The notes under the pieces are model-generated. The model was given only the letters and a program-made list of their open reading frames with translations, was not told where the DNA came from and did no database searches. Positions 8,689 to 16,512 of a stretch of 64,000 nucleotides of DNA are shown one piece after another. Every line of letters begins with the position of its first letter. The stretch's first letter is position 1. Origin of the DNA: Vreelandella sedimenti (lineage in GTDB: Bacteria; Pseudomonadota; Gammaproteobacteria; Pseudomonadales; Halomonadaceae); the NCBI RefSeq assembly GCF_013416325.1, contig NZ_JACCGK010000001.1, forward strand, positions 124,001-188,000, in the 5' to 3' direction. Position numbers and translations under genes: made by a program.

Positions 8689-9432
8689 CTATTTCAGCGC
8701 CTGCCAAATTAGATTAAAACCGACCAAAAACATGGCTAAAATCACCAATCGATAAAACAGCGCTTCGTTTACACGGCTTTGTAGCCAGAGGCCGTTGCGC
8801 ACGCCGATCCAGGCGATGGGCACTAGCAGCAGCGACGCCCAAGCGCTGGTGACGTTGATCTCACCAAGCCACATATAAGGGGCCAGTTTAATCACGTTGA
8901 CCACCGCAAAGGATACCGCGCAGGTGGCGATAAAGGTCTCTTTAGAGAGTTTGCGCGGCAGTAGATACACGTTTAGCGGCGGCGCTCCCGCATGGGCCAT
9001 AAAGCTGGTAAAGCCGCAGACGCTTGCTGCGGGTAGGGCCCAACGGGAAGAAATGGGCTTTTTGGCGACGGGCTTGAGTAGCATGTAAGCGGCGAACAGC
9101 AAAGTGATAACGCCAAGTGTCAGGCGCAAGCCCTGCTCGCTCAGGCTGCCAAACAGCAGCGTGCCGACTGCCACGCCAATGAATAAGCCCGGCACAAAGC
9201 GCCAGACTTCGGCGTTTGATTGCTTGCCCCACCATGCTTTCACCGCAAACACGTCCATCACCAGCAGTAGCGGCAGTAGTAAGCCCGCTGCCTGGGCGGG
9301 GCTGATCGCCAGCGCCATTAGCGGTACCGAGAGCGTGCCAAAACCACCCGCAAAGCCACCTTTTGAAACACCGGTCAGGTAAACGGAAAATGCAATTAAC
9401 AACCAGGCGATGACGGAGTAGTCGGGGAGCAT
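8689..9432 (-). CDS. TauE/SafE-family (sulfite exporter-like) membrane permease
   Basis: A 247-residue protein with about eight hydrophobic segments and the glycine-rich GGFAGGFGTLSVPLM motif near the N-terminus that typifies TauE/SafE (DUF81) permeases. Such proteins move small anions such as sulfite, sulfoacetate or other organosulfur or organic acids; no specific substrate can be deduced. The frame can be extended to 9480, but that would run into the terminator of the iolB transcript. The ATG at 9432 has AGAGG 5 nt upstream and is preferred. It is a leftward gene, convergent with the DMT transporter. Confidence 0.82.
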   Translation of the reverse strand: MLPDYSVIAWLLIAFSVYLTGVSKGGFAGGFGTLSVPLMALAISPAQAAGLLLPLLLVMDVFAVKAWWGKQSNAEVWRFVPGLFIGVAVGTLLFGSLSEQGLRLTLGVITLLFAAYMLLKPVAKKPISSRWALPAASVCGFTSFMAHAGAPPLNVYLLPRKLSKETFIATCAVSFAVVNVIKLAPYMWLGEINVTSAWASLLLVPIAWIGVRNGLWLQSRVNEALFYRLVILAMFLVGFNLIWQALK

Positions 9433-9465
9433 TGAGGCCTCTGGATACGCAAAAAAGTGAACCAC

Positions 9466-9490
9466 AAAAAAGCCCCGCATTAGCGGGGCT
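9466..9490 (-). terminator. Rho-independent terminator of the leftward iol transcript
   Basis: Read leftward, AGCCCCGC-TAAT-GCGGGGCT is a perfect 8-bp stem with a 4-nt loop followed by a run of T. It lies about 50 bp after the iolB stop. Confidence 0.85.
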
Positions 9491-9537
9491 AGTTAGCATA
9501 ACATTAGATAAATGTTAGCGGGCGAAGTGTCGTTCCA

Positions 9538-10341
9538 TCAAGCGTTCATTAGCCACTCGTGGTCGGGGTCGTTGTGAAATTTCCATACCCGCTTGGGCCC
9601 CGCCATCACATTTAAGTAGTAGAGCGAGTAACCATGAGAGGCGCCCACAGGGTGGTAACCCTTGGGAACCAACACACAGCAGCCGTTTTCCACCGCCATC
9701 GTCTCGTCTAGGCTGCGATCATCGGTATAAACGCGCTGAAAGGCGAACCCTTGTTCAGGGTTAATGCGGTGGTAGTAGGTTTCTTCCAGGAGTGATTCCT
9801 GGGGTAAGTTATCCACATCGTGTTTATGGGGTGGGTAGCTCGACCAGTTACCCGCGGGTGTGAATACTTCGACTACTAATAGGCTATCGGCGGGCTCGGT
9901 TTCCGGCAGAATATCGTGAACATGGCGGGTGTTGGTGCCCTGGCCACGGGTGCTTTGCTTGATATTGTCAGGCACGATGAGCCGTGGGGCATGGTTGCCA
10001 TGCCCAGGGGCGGCGCACACCGCTAGCTCTAAGTCCGTTGTCGCCTCCACCGAGTAGCTAACATGGTCAGGCAGGTAAACCGCATAGGGCGGAATCTGCT
10101 CAAAAATATCCATGCGCTCGCCGATGTCGTCAAAACGGTGCTCGCCGCAGACCACATTGGCGCGACCGGAGAGCAGCACCAGGCAGATTTCCTGATCATC
10201 GCTGCTGGCCTCCAGGCGCTGGCCTTTGGCGAGTTTATGCACCCGAAAGCCAACGTGCGTCCAGCCAGCCGATTCAGGGGTAACGTTAATCACGCTGCCT
10301 TGGCTGTCTGGGGCGGTGGGGCGTACCAGTAGGGAAGCCAT
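9538..10341 (-). CDS. iolB: 5-deoxy-glucuronate isomerase
   Basis: A 267-residue cupin-fold enzyme converting 5-deoxy-D-glucuronate to 5-dehydro-2-deoxy-D-gluconate, the fourth step of myo-inositol catabolism. Recognisable IolB features include AGWTHVGFRVHKLAKG near the N-terminus, the metal-site cluster YPPHKHDVDNLPQES with ETYYHRINPEQGFAFQRVY in the middle, and PKGYHPVGASHGYSLYYLN with MAGPKRVW towards the C-terminus. AAGGAG precedes the ATG. It follows iolG in the same leftward operon after a small intercistronic hairpin and ends at a strong terminator. Confidence 0.94.
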   Translation of the reverse strand: MASLLVRPTAPDSQGSVINVTPESAGWTHVGFRVHKLAKGQRLEASSDDQEICLVLLSGRANVVCGEHRFDDIGERMDIFEQIPPYAVYLPDHVSYSVEATTDLELAVCAAPGHGNHAPRLIVPDNIKQSTRGQGTNTRHVHDILPETEPADSLLVVEVFTPAGNWSSYPPHKHDVDNLPQESLLEETYYHRINPEQGFAFQRVYTDDRSLDETMAVENGCCVLVPKGYHPVGASHGYSLYYLNVMAGPKRVWKFHNDPDHEWLMNA

Positions 10342-10358
10342 ATGTCGCTCCTTCTGAT

Positions 10359-10385
10359 GGCTAGCTGCTCTGTTGGCAGCTAGCC
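10359..10385 (-). terminator. Intercistronic hairpin between iolG and iolB
   Basis: GGCTAGCTGC and GCAGCTAGCC form a 10-bp stem with a 7-nt loop between the iolG stop and the iolB ribosome binding site. There is no clear T-run on either strand, so partial attenuation or mRNA processing is as likely as termination. Confidence 0.5.
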
Positions 10386-10430
10386 GTTTACGATATGAAT
10401 GGTCTGAAAAATAGGTACATTGGTGTCTGT

Positions 10431-11426
10431 TTACACCGAGGCGTCGAGAAGAATTTTGCGCCCTTCACGCAATGAACGCTCCGCTGCATCGGCTAAGCGC
10501 AACGCCTCTAAGCCATCCTGGGCACCTGCGAGTGGTGCACGTTTCTCTTGCCAAGCGGCAACAAAATCACCAATTTCAAGTTGATAGGCCTGGGCATAGC
10601 GCTCTAGGAAGAACCACTTGGGTTTCTCCTCCACCTGCCCCGCTTCACCAGTGAAGCGCAGACGGGTGTCGCTTTCGTTTTGGGCCTGCAGCATGCCTTG
10701 GCTACCAAAGGCTTCGATACGCTGATCGTAGCCGTAGCAGGCGCGTCGTGAGTTGCTGATTTGGCATAGTTTTCCGCTGGCCGTGGTGAGAGTAACCATC
10801 GCGGTATCCACGTCGCCCGCCTCGCCAATAGCAGGGTCAATAATGCTGCTACCAACGGCAAAGACACTTTCGATGGGTTCATCGAGTAGCCAGCGCGCCA
10901 TGTCTAGATCGTGAATCATCATGTCCCGAAACAGGCCGCCAGAATCGCCTATATACTCAGCGGGCGGGGGAGAGGGGTCGCGGCTGATGATAGTCAGCGT
11001 TTCCAGCGCGCCAATACGGCCTCCGGTAATCGCTTTTTTCAGTGCCGCAAACTGAGGATCGTGGCGACGATTAAAGCCTAGTGCACAGGTCACTGGATGC
11101 TCACTGAGTACCTGCAGAGCATCTCGCGTGCGGGCTAAATCCAGGGCGATGGGCTTTTCGCATAGAACCGCCTTGCCCGCGCGTGCGGCACGCTCCAGAT
11201 ACTCCGCGTGGGTGGGCGTGCTTGAAGCAATCAGTACGGCATCAATGGCGTCGTCCGCGAAGATTTCATCCACAGAGACCGCTCGGCTGGCGTACTGCTC
11301 GGCCAACGCTTCTGCGGCAGGCTGATGAAAATCAGCCACGGCGGCCAGCGTAACGTTCGGGTGCGAGTAAATGGCCTGGGCGTGCACCTTGCCGATGCGT
11401 CCAGCGCCGATGAGTGCGAGTTTCAT
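10431..11426 (-). CDS. iolG: Inositol 2-dehydrogenase
   Basis: A 331-residue Gfo/Idh/MocA enzyme oxidising myo-inositol to 2-keto-myo-inositol with NAD. The N-terminal Rossmann motif is GAGRIGKVHAQ. The catalytic lysine is in CEKPIALD near residue 96, and DMMIHDLDMARWLL near residues 168-181 holds the conserved His/Asp pair. The frame opens upstream at 11540, but the ATG at 11426 has AGGAGAG before it and gives the family N-terminus MKLALIGAGRIG. It lies between the RpiR-type regulator and iolB in a leftward operon. Confidence 0.93.
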   Translation of the reverse strand: MKLALIGAGRIGKVHAQAIYSHPNVTLAAVADFHQPAAEALAEQYASRAVSVDEIFADDAIDAVLIASSTPTHAEYLERAARAGKAVLCEKPIALDLARTRDALQVLSEHPVTCALGFNRRHDPQFAALKKAITGGRIGALETLTIISRDPSPPPAEYIGDSGGLFRDMMIHDLDMARWLLDEPIESVFAVGSSIIDPAIGEAGDVDTAMVTLTTASGKLCQISNSRRACYGYDQRIEAFGSQGMLQAQNESDTRLRFTGEAGQVEEKPKWFFLERYAQAYQLEIGDFVAAWQEKRAPLAGAQDGLEALRLADAAERSLREGRKILLDASV

Positions 11427-11469
11427 AAGCTCTCCTGTTTTGTTTTTGCTGTTGGCTTGTTTCTGGTGT

Positions 11470-12333
11470 TTAGGCCTTGCGCTTTTTGTCATGGCCTTTT
11501 TCTTTGTCGCGTGTTTTGTCTTGCCGCACGCCCAGGGCAATTGCCAAGGTCTGGGTCAAGCAGAGCGACGCGGTCAAACTACGGAAACTTTTCACTTCGG
11601 CTTCGTTGACCACGAAGACGACATCCGCGAAGCGGGCCAGCGGGCTGAGATTCGAGTCGGTAATCACCACAATAGGTAGACCGCGCTGATGGGCATCCTC
11701 GCAGGCTTTTTGGCTCTCTTCGGCATAGGGAGAAAAGCTGATGGTTAACAGGGCGTCATGTTGGCTCATAGCGCGTAGTTGCTCGCCGTACATCCCTCCC
11801 AAACCATTGACCAGCAGCGCAGGTTTATCCACATGCGCTAAGGCATAGGTCATGTAGCTGGCTACCATGAAGCTTCGTCGTGCGCCCATCACATGAATGG
11901 CGTGCGCCTTCTCAAAAATATCCAACGCTTTTTCCAGGCTCTCTGGATTAATGCGGCTGGGTAGCTGCTCAAGCACGGCGCGGTTGGCATCGGCGAATTC
12001 CCATAACAGCTGGGTACTATCCGGTGTTTCTCCGGTGGCGCTGCGTACCGCACGGATTCGCTCGGTGTAGTTAGGCAGCTCATCGACCAGACGGCTGCGA
12101 AACAGCTGCTGCATTTCGGAAAAGCCCTTAAAGCCCAAGCTATTGGCCAAGCGAATTAAGGTGGATGGAGTGACATCTGCCTGCTCGGCAATTTTGGCCA
12201 CGGTCGCTAAAGCAACCTCCTGGGGGTGATCAAGCATAAAACGCGCGGTTTGCTGCAAACGTTTGCTTAGCGTGGCGTACTCGGCAGTGATCAGAATTTC
12301 CAGCTCACGGTAGCTTTGTGGTGGCTGCGACAT
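11470..12333 (-). CDS. iolR: RpiR-family transcriptional regulator, probable IolR
   Basis: A 287-residue regulator with an N-terminal helix-turn-helix of the RpiR type (about residues 10-85; ADVTPSTLIRLANSLGFKGFSEMQQLFR) and a C-terminal SIS sugar-phosphate-binding domain (about 125-255; VMGARRSF...ISFSPYAEES). A lysine- and arginine-rich tail follows. In Sinorhizobium the RpiR protein IolR represses inositol genes through GGAA-N6-TTCC sites; two exact matches lie just upstream here, between this gene and the divergent inositol transporter operon. The ligand is probably a phosphorylated pathway intermediate, by analogy. Confidence 0.88.
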   Translation of the reverse strand: MSQPPQSYRELEILITAEYATLSKRLQQTARFMLDHPQEVALATVAKIAEQADVTPSTLIRLANSLGFKGFSEMQQLFRSRLVDELPNYTERIRAVRSATGETPDSTQLLWEFADANRAVLEQLPSRINPESLEKALDIFEKAHAIHVMGARRSFMVASYMTYALAHVDKPALLVNGLGGMYGEQLRAMSQHDALLTISFSPYAEESQKACEDAHQRGLPIVVITDSNLSPLARFADVVFVVNEAEVKSFRSLTASLCLTQTLAIALGVRQDKTRDKEKGHDKKRKA

Positions 12334-12433
12334 ACAAATTCCTTAGCGTTAACTCATGTACCACTCATTCACTCATGCACGACTGGGAAGTAGCACTGAG
12401 CAAAGTGGCTGGCTGTCATGCAGTCTAGTTGAT

Positions 12434-12449
12434 TGGAATAAATATTCCA
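12434..12449. promoter_or_regulatory. IolR-type operator 1 (GGAA-N6-TTCC)
   Basis: TGGAATAAATATTCCA has 7-bp inverted arms around AA and fits GGAA-N6-TTCC exactly. It lies about 100 bp before the iolR start, in the divergent promoter region. Confidence 0.75.
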
Positions 12450-12493
12450 TTTATACCAAAGTATAGAATAAATAATTTGCAGTAATTGCTACT

Positions 12494-12509
12494 TGGAACC
12501 TATATTCCA
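12494..12509. promoter_or_regulatory. IolR-type operator 2 (GGAA-N6-TTCC)
   Basis: TGGAACCTATATTCCA fits GGAA-N6-TTCC, 62 bp before the transporter start codon and exactly 60 bp from operator 1. A smaller inverted repeat (TATAC-CAAA-GTATA, about 12453-12466) lies between the two. Confidence 0.75.
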
Positions 12510-12571
12510 TAGCGCCAAGGCATTTAATGTCACTTCCCTACCAACAACGATAACGTTAAGAGGAATTATTT

Positions 12572-13528
12572 ATGGCACGTCTATCTCAATGGCTTCTAGC
12601 CTCTGCCGCCACCACGGCATTAATGGCAGGTGCCGCACAAGCACAAGCACAAGAACCGGAACAAGAAGCGAGCCGTTTCGTCATGGTGACCCATGGTGTC
12701 CCCTCTGACCCTTTCTGGTCAGTGGTGAAAAACGGCGCAGAGGCAGCTGCTGATCTCGTGGGCGCAGAGCTGGAATACCGTGCACCGTCCACCTTTGATA
12801 TGGCCAAGATGCAACAGCTTGTACAGGCGGCGGTAGCGTCTCAACCAGACGGTTTGATCCTTTCTTTCACCGACGAAAATGCCCTGGGTGGTGCTGTACA
12901 AAATGCTGTCGACAACGGCATTCCAGTGATCACCATTAACTCCGGCGGCGACGTGGCAAGGGATTATGGTGCCCGGCTGCACATTGGGCAGAGTGAATAC
13001 GAGGCGGGCAAACAGGCCGCCGAGCGCATGCAGGAACTGGGCGTTGAGAAAGGCGTCTGTGTTAACCATGAACAAGGTAATCAGGGACTTGATCAGCGTT
13101 GTGATGGATTTGTCGAGGGCTTTGACGGCAATGCTGAGCAGCTAGCGACTACCTACGACCCCACCAATATTCGCAATGCCATTGTCGCGTACCTCAACGA
13201 GAACAGTGATGTGCGTGGTGTGCTGACCTTGGGTGCATTGGCCGCTGATCCGATGATTCGGGCCATGCGCGAGCAGGGGGCAACCGATATGTTCACCCTC
13301 GGTACCTTTGATCTATCACCCGGTATTTTGGAGGCTTTGGATGCGGGGGAGCTGGACTTTGCGATCGACCAACAGCAGTACATGCAGGGCTACTTGCCCG
13401 TTATGTTCCTCGATCAGTTCGTCAAGAACGGGCTGCTACCCGCAGGGGATGTTGCCACCGGCCCAGGGTTTGTCACTCAAGAGAACGCTGCACAGGTCAT
13501 TGAGTTGAGTAGCCAGGGCATCCGTTGA
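12572..13528 (+). CDS. Inositol/sugar ABC transporter periplasmic substrate-binding protein
   Basis: A 318-residue exported protein of the ribose-binding (PBP1, type I) class. The signal peptide spans about residues 1-25 (ends AAQAQA). VTHGVPSDPFWSVVKNGAEAAADL is the typical first strand-helix pair, TFDMAKMQQLVQAAV follows, and GTFDLSPGILEALDAG is the C-terminal sugar-binding segment. It captures inositol or a related sugar for the permease and ATPase downstream; the substrate is inferred from the iol operon. AGGAATT lies before the ATG. A hairpin separates it from the permease gene. The gene begins a rightward operon that runs to iolA. Confidence 0.88.
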   Translation: MARLSQWLLASAATTALMAGAAQAQAQEPEQEASRFVMVTHGVPSDPFWSVVKNGAEAAADLVGAELEYRAPSTFDMAKMQQLVQAAVASQPDGLILSFTDENALGGAVQNAVDNGIPVITINSGGDVARDYGARLHIGQSEYEAGKQAAERMQELGVEKGVCVNHEQGNQGLDQRCDGFVEGFDGNAEQLATTYDPTNIRNAIVAYLNENSDVRGVLTLGALAADPMIRAMREQGATDMFTLGTFDLSPGILEALDAGELDFAIDQQQYMQGYLPVMFLDQFVKNGLLPAGDVATGPGFVTQENAAQVIELSSQGIR

Positions 13529-13545
13529 TAACTACCTAATCGGAA

Positions 13546-13568
13546 AAGGCTCGGCGGTGTCGAGCCTT
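13546..13568 (+). terminator. Intercistronic hairpin after the inositol binding-protein gene
   Basis: AAGGCTCG and CGAGCCTT form an 8-bp stem with a 7-nt loop directly before the GGGAG ribosome binding site of the permease gene. There is no T-tract; a stabiliser or partial attenuator is likely. Confidence 0.6.
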
Positions 13569-13582
13569 GGGAGTCGGTCACC

Positions 13583-14713
13583 ATGAATTCCACTGAAACG
13601 AAACAATCGGTTGCGCCAGCAACGGTTGATCAAGATGAGCGTATCCAGAGAGTCTCTTTCTGGAAGAAAGCGCTTAATCGCCCGGAGTTGGGAGCGCTGG
13701 CTGGTGCCGTGTTGGTGCTTGCCTTTTTTATCGCTGCTTCCAGCGGCACTGGGATGTTTACCCCAGCGGGTATTATTAATTTTCTTGAAGTCGCCGCTCA
13801 GCTCGGCATTATCGCCACGGCGGCTGCGTTGCTGATGATCGGCGGAGAGTTTGATCTTTCGATAGGTTCGATGATTGGCTTGGCGGGCATTCTAATTGCC
13901 ATCCCTGCGGTGGAGTATGGCTGGCCACTATGGGCCGCTATTTTATTGGCGTTCGCCTGTGCGGGCCTGGTGGGCTGGATTAACGGCAATCTAGTCAATA
14001 AAACGGGGTTGCCGTCATTTATCGTTACCTTAGGCTTCCTGTTCATTCTGCGTGGCCTGGCTATCGGTACTAGCCGGTTGTTGACGGGACGTACTCAGGT
14101 GGGGGGAGTGCAGGATCATATCCCCGGAGATTGGTTCGCGGCGCTTTTCTCTGGAGAAGTCGCTACGGGACTATTTAGCTGGATGGCGGCAAATGGCTGG
14201 ATGGCGACCAACTTTGCGGGCAACCCCACGGTCACCGGCATTCCCGTCTCGATTGTCTGGTGGCTGGGCTTAACCGCTGTAGCGACTTGGGTGCTGCTGT
14301 GCACGCCTTACGGCAACTGGATCTTCGCCAGCGGCGGCGATGCCAATGCGGCGCGCAATTCGGGCGTCCCCGTCCACCGCGTCAAGATTTCACTGTTCAT
14401 GTTCACCGCTTTCTCCGCAACCATCTTTGCCTGCATTCAGGTGATGGATACCGGTTCGGCGGACACCATCCGTGGTCTGCTAAAAGAACTGGAAGCCATT
14501 ATTGCCGTCGTCATTGGCGGTGCTTTGCTGACCGGTGGTTATGGCTCTGCTATAGGTGCAGCGCTGGGTGCGCTGATCTTCGGTATGGTGCAAATGGGCA
14601 TTTTTTACACTGGCGTTAACACGGATTGGTTCCAGGTTTTCCTGGGCGTGATGTTACTGGTGGCGGTGCTATTCAACAATTACATGCGCAAAAAGGCGAT
14701 GGAGGCTAAATAA
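13583..14713 (+). CDS. Inositol/sugar ABC transporter permease
   Basis: A 376-residue inner-membrane protein of the RbsC/FrcC family with about ten hydrophobic segments. It shows the conserved [16 protein letters not shown] segment (near residue 90) and the [31 protein letters not shown] coupling region near residue 310, both hallmarks of sugar permeases of this family. The charged N-terminus (about residues 1-35) is cytoplasmic. GGGAG precedes the ATG, immediately after the intercistronic hairpin. The next gene begins 1 bp after the stop. It functions as a homodimer with the single-domain ATPase downstream. Confidence 0.88.
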   Translation: MNSTETKQSVAPATVDQDERIQRVSFWKKALNRPELGALAGAVLVLAFFIAASSGTGMFTPAGIINFLEVAAQLGIIATAAALLMIGGEFDLSIGSMIGLAGILIAIPAVEYGWPLWAAILLAFACAGLVGWINGNLVNKTGLPSFIVTLGFLFILRGLAIGTSRLLTGRTQVGGVQDHIPGDWFAALFSGEVATGLFSWMAANGWMATNFAGNPTVTGIPVSIVWWLGLTAVATWVLLCTPYGNWIFASGGDANAARNSGVPVHRVKISLFMFTAFSATIFACIQVMDTGSADTIRGLLKELEAIIAVVIGGALLTGGYGSAIGAALGALIFGMVQMGIFYTGVNTDWFQVFLGVMLLVAVLFNNYMRKKAMEAK

Positions 14714-14714
14714 C

Positions 14715-15605
14715 ATGACTGCACGCACTCCAATGATTGAAATGCGCAGTGTCAGCAAACACTTCGGCAGCGTTATCGCCATCAGTGATATCTCGATGCA
14801 GGTCTATTCCGGTGAGGTAATGTGCCTGCTGGGGGATAACGGTGCTGGCAAGTCAACGTTGATTAAAACCCTTTCCGGTGTTCACCAGCCCACCCATGGC
14901 GAGATGCTACTGGATGGAAAACCCGCTCGTTTCAAGTCCCCGGCTTATGCACTAGACGCCGGTATCGCCACCGTTTTCCAGGATCTGGCGATGGTGCCTT
15001 TGATGTCGATTACCCGTAACTTTTTTATGGGTCGCGAACCGACGGTAGGTTGGGGGCCTTTAAAGCGGATTGATTGGAAATATGCCGACCGGGTTGCCAA
15101 AGAGGAAATGGCTAAAATAGGTATCGATGTACGCGACCCAAGCCAGCCAGTGGGTACGCTTTCAGGCGGGGAGCGCCAGTGTGTGGCGATTGCCCGTGCC
15201 GTCTATTTTGGCGCCAAAGTGCTGATCCTTGATGAGCCCACGTCAGCGCTTGGTGTCAAGCAGGCCTCCGTCGTACTACGCTACATTGCCAAAGCCCGCG
15301 CCGATGGCCTTGCGGTCATCTTTATTACCCACAACGTTCATCATGCTTACCCAGTGGCCGATGCGTTCACCCTATTGTCACGCGGCGGCAGTTTGGGCTC
15401 CTTCCGCAAAGAAGAAGTCAGCCGCGAAGAAGTGCTCAATATGATGGCGGGTGGCGCTGAGCTTGAAAGCCTGGATGCGGAGCTTGCGGAATTCCAGCGG
15501 GACGATAAAGCCAAGAAGGCCAGCTTAGCCGATCAAGACACTCAGCCTGCGGATGAAACAGGCAGCACTGAACCCCCTTCACCGCGAACGGCGAGCGGCT
15601 ATTAA
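14715..15605 (+). CDS. Inositol/sugar ABC transporter ATP-binding protein, single-domain (FrcA-like)
   Basis: A 296-residue cytoplasmic ATPase with one nucleotide-binding domain: Walker [10 protein letters not shown] near residue 37, Q-loop [10 protein letters not shown], signature [14 protein letters not shown], Walker [13 protein letters not shown] and H-loop ITHNVHH. Most sugar ATPases of this family (RbsA, MglA) have two domains in about 500 residues; the one-domain form resembles FrcA of the rhizobial fructose system. The last 45 or so residues (after [11 protein letters not shown]) form a charged, Pro/Ser/Thr-rich tail with no recognised fold. Spacing to the permease is 1 bp. Confidence 0.87.
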   Translation: MTARTPMIEMRSVSKHFGSVIAISDISMQVYSGEVMCLLGDNGAGKSTLIKTLSGVHQPTHGEMLLDGKPARFKSPAYALDAGIATVFQDLAMVPLMSITRNFFMGREPTVGWGPLKRIDWKYADRVAKEEMAKIGIDVRDPSQPVGTLSGGERQCVAIARAVYFGAKVLILDEPTSALGVKQASVVLRYIAKARADGLAVIFITHNVHHAYPVADAFTLLSRGGSLGSFRKEEVSREEVLNMMAGGAELESLDAELAEFQRDDKAKKASLADQDTQPADETGSTEPPSPRTASGY

Positions 15606-15611
15606 GGAGCC

Positions 15612-16412
15612 ATGATGACTAAACCTACCCCATCATCCCCGTTCACGCTGGCCGTTTGCGCTGAAATGGTTTTCCGCGATTTACCCGTGTTGGAACGAAT
15701 TAAGCGCATTTCTGATTTGGGCTTTCAAGTCGAAATCTGGGACTGGACTAAGCACGACATTGATGCACTGGCCAATAGCGGGGCGACGTTTTCATCCATG
15801 ACCGGCTATGTCACCGGCACCCTGGCGGATGCAGCTGGGGCAGATGAACTGCTACGCACCTCCGCTCAGTCGGTCGAGGTAGCAAAGCGCCTTGGCATTC
15901 CGCGCCTTAACCTTCACGGCACCGGGCTAGATGGTAATGGGTTGCCCGTTCAGCCTTGCCAGCAGATGACTGGCGCTATGTGGCTAAAAGCCCGCGACAC
16001 ACTCAATCGACTGGCGGATCTGGGCGAGCAGAACGACGTCACCTTTGTGCTTGAAAACCTCAATACCGACGTTGATCACCCCGGTGTGCCGTTTGCGCGC
16101 TTGGAAGATGTTCTAGCGCTGGTGGAAAGTGTTGATCGGCCCAGCTTGCGCATTATGTTGGACGTTTATCACGCCCAAATTGGCGAGGGTAATCTGATCG
16201 AATTGATTCGCCGCTGCGGGCCGTACATTGGTGAAGTGCAGGTGGCTGATGTGCCTGGGCGCTGCGAACCGGGGACTGGCGAGATTAACTACCCGGCCAT
16301 TGCCAAAGCGCTGAACGACATGGGCTACCGAGGCACCGTAGGGCTGGAAGGCTGGGCCTCTGGCGACGACGACCTCGCGCTCGAGCGATTCCGTGCTGCC
16401 TTCTCAATTTAA
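15612..16412 (+). CDS. TIM-barrel isomerase, hydroxypyruvate-isomerase (Hyi)/IolI-like
   Basis: A 266-residue sugar phosphate isomerase/epimerase-type TIM barrel. N-terminal FTLAVCAEMVFRDLPVLERI, central LNLHGTGLDGNG and VLENLNTDVDHPGVPFARLEDVL, then IMLDVYHAQIGEGNLIELI and GEVQVADVPGRCEPGTGEINY hold the acidic and histidine metal ligands of the Hyi family (E/D/H near residues 152, 188 and 253). In this context an inositol-isomer or keto-inositol isomerase role (IolI-like) is plausible; Hyi activity is the sequence-based alternative. AAGGAG precedes two adjacent ATG codons (15612 and 15615). It lies between the ABC transporter and iolC in one operon. Confidence 0.8.
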   Translation: MMTKPTPSSPFTLAVCAEMVFRDLPVLERIKRISDLGFQVEIWDWTKHDIDALANSGATFSSMTGYVTGTLADAAGADELLRTSAQSVEVAKRLGIPRLNLHGTGLDGNGLPVQPCQQMTGAMWLKARDTLNRLADLGEQNDVTFVLENLNTDVDHPGVPFARLEDVLALVESVDRPSLRIMLDVYHAQIGEGNLIELIRRCGPYIGEVQVADVPGRCEPGTGEINYPAIAKALNDMGYRGTVGLEGWASGDDDLALERFRAAFSI

Positions 16413-16512
16413 GCAGCGGTTGATAAGCCTTATCGATTGCCACCCAAGACGCTTGCATGCCCAGTGCCATCTTGTGACCAGTACCACGAATTTGTGACGT
16501 GGGGAGACATTT

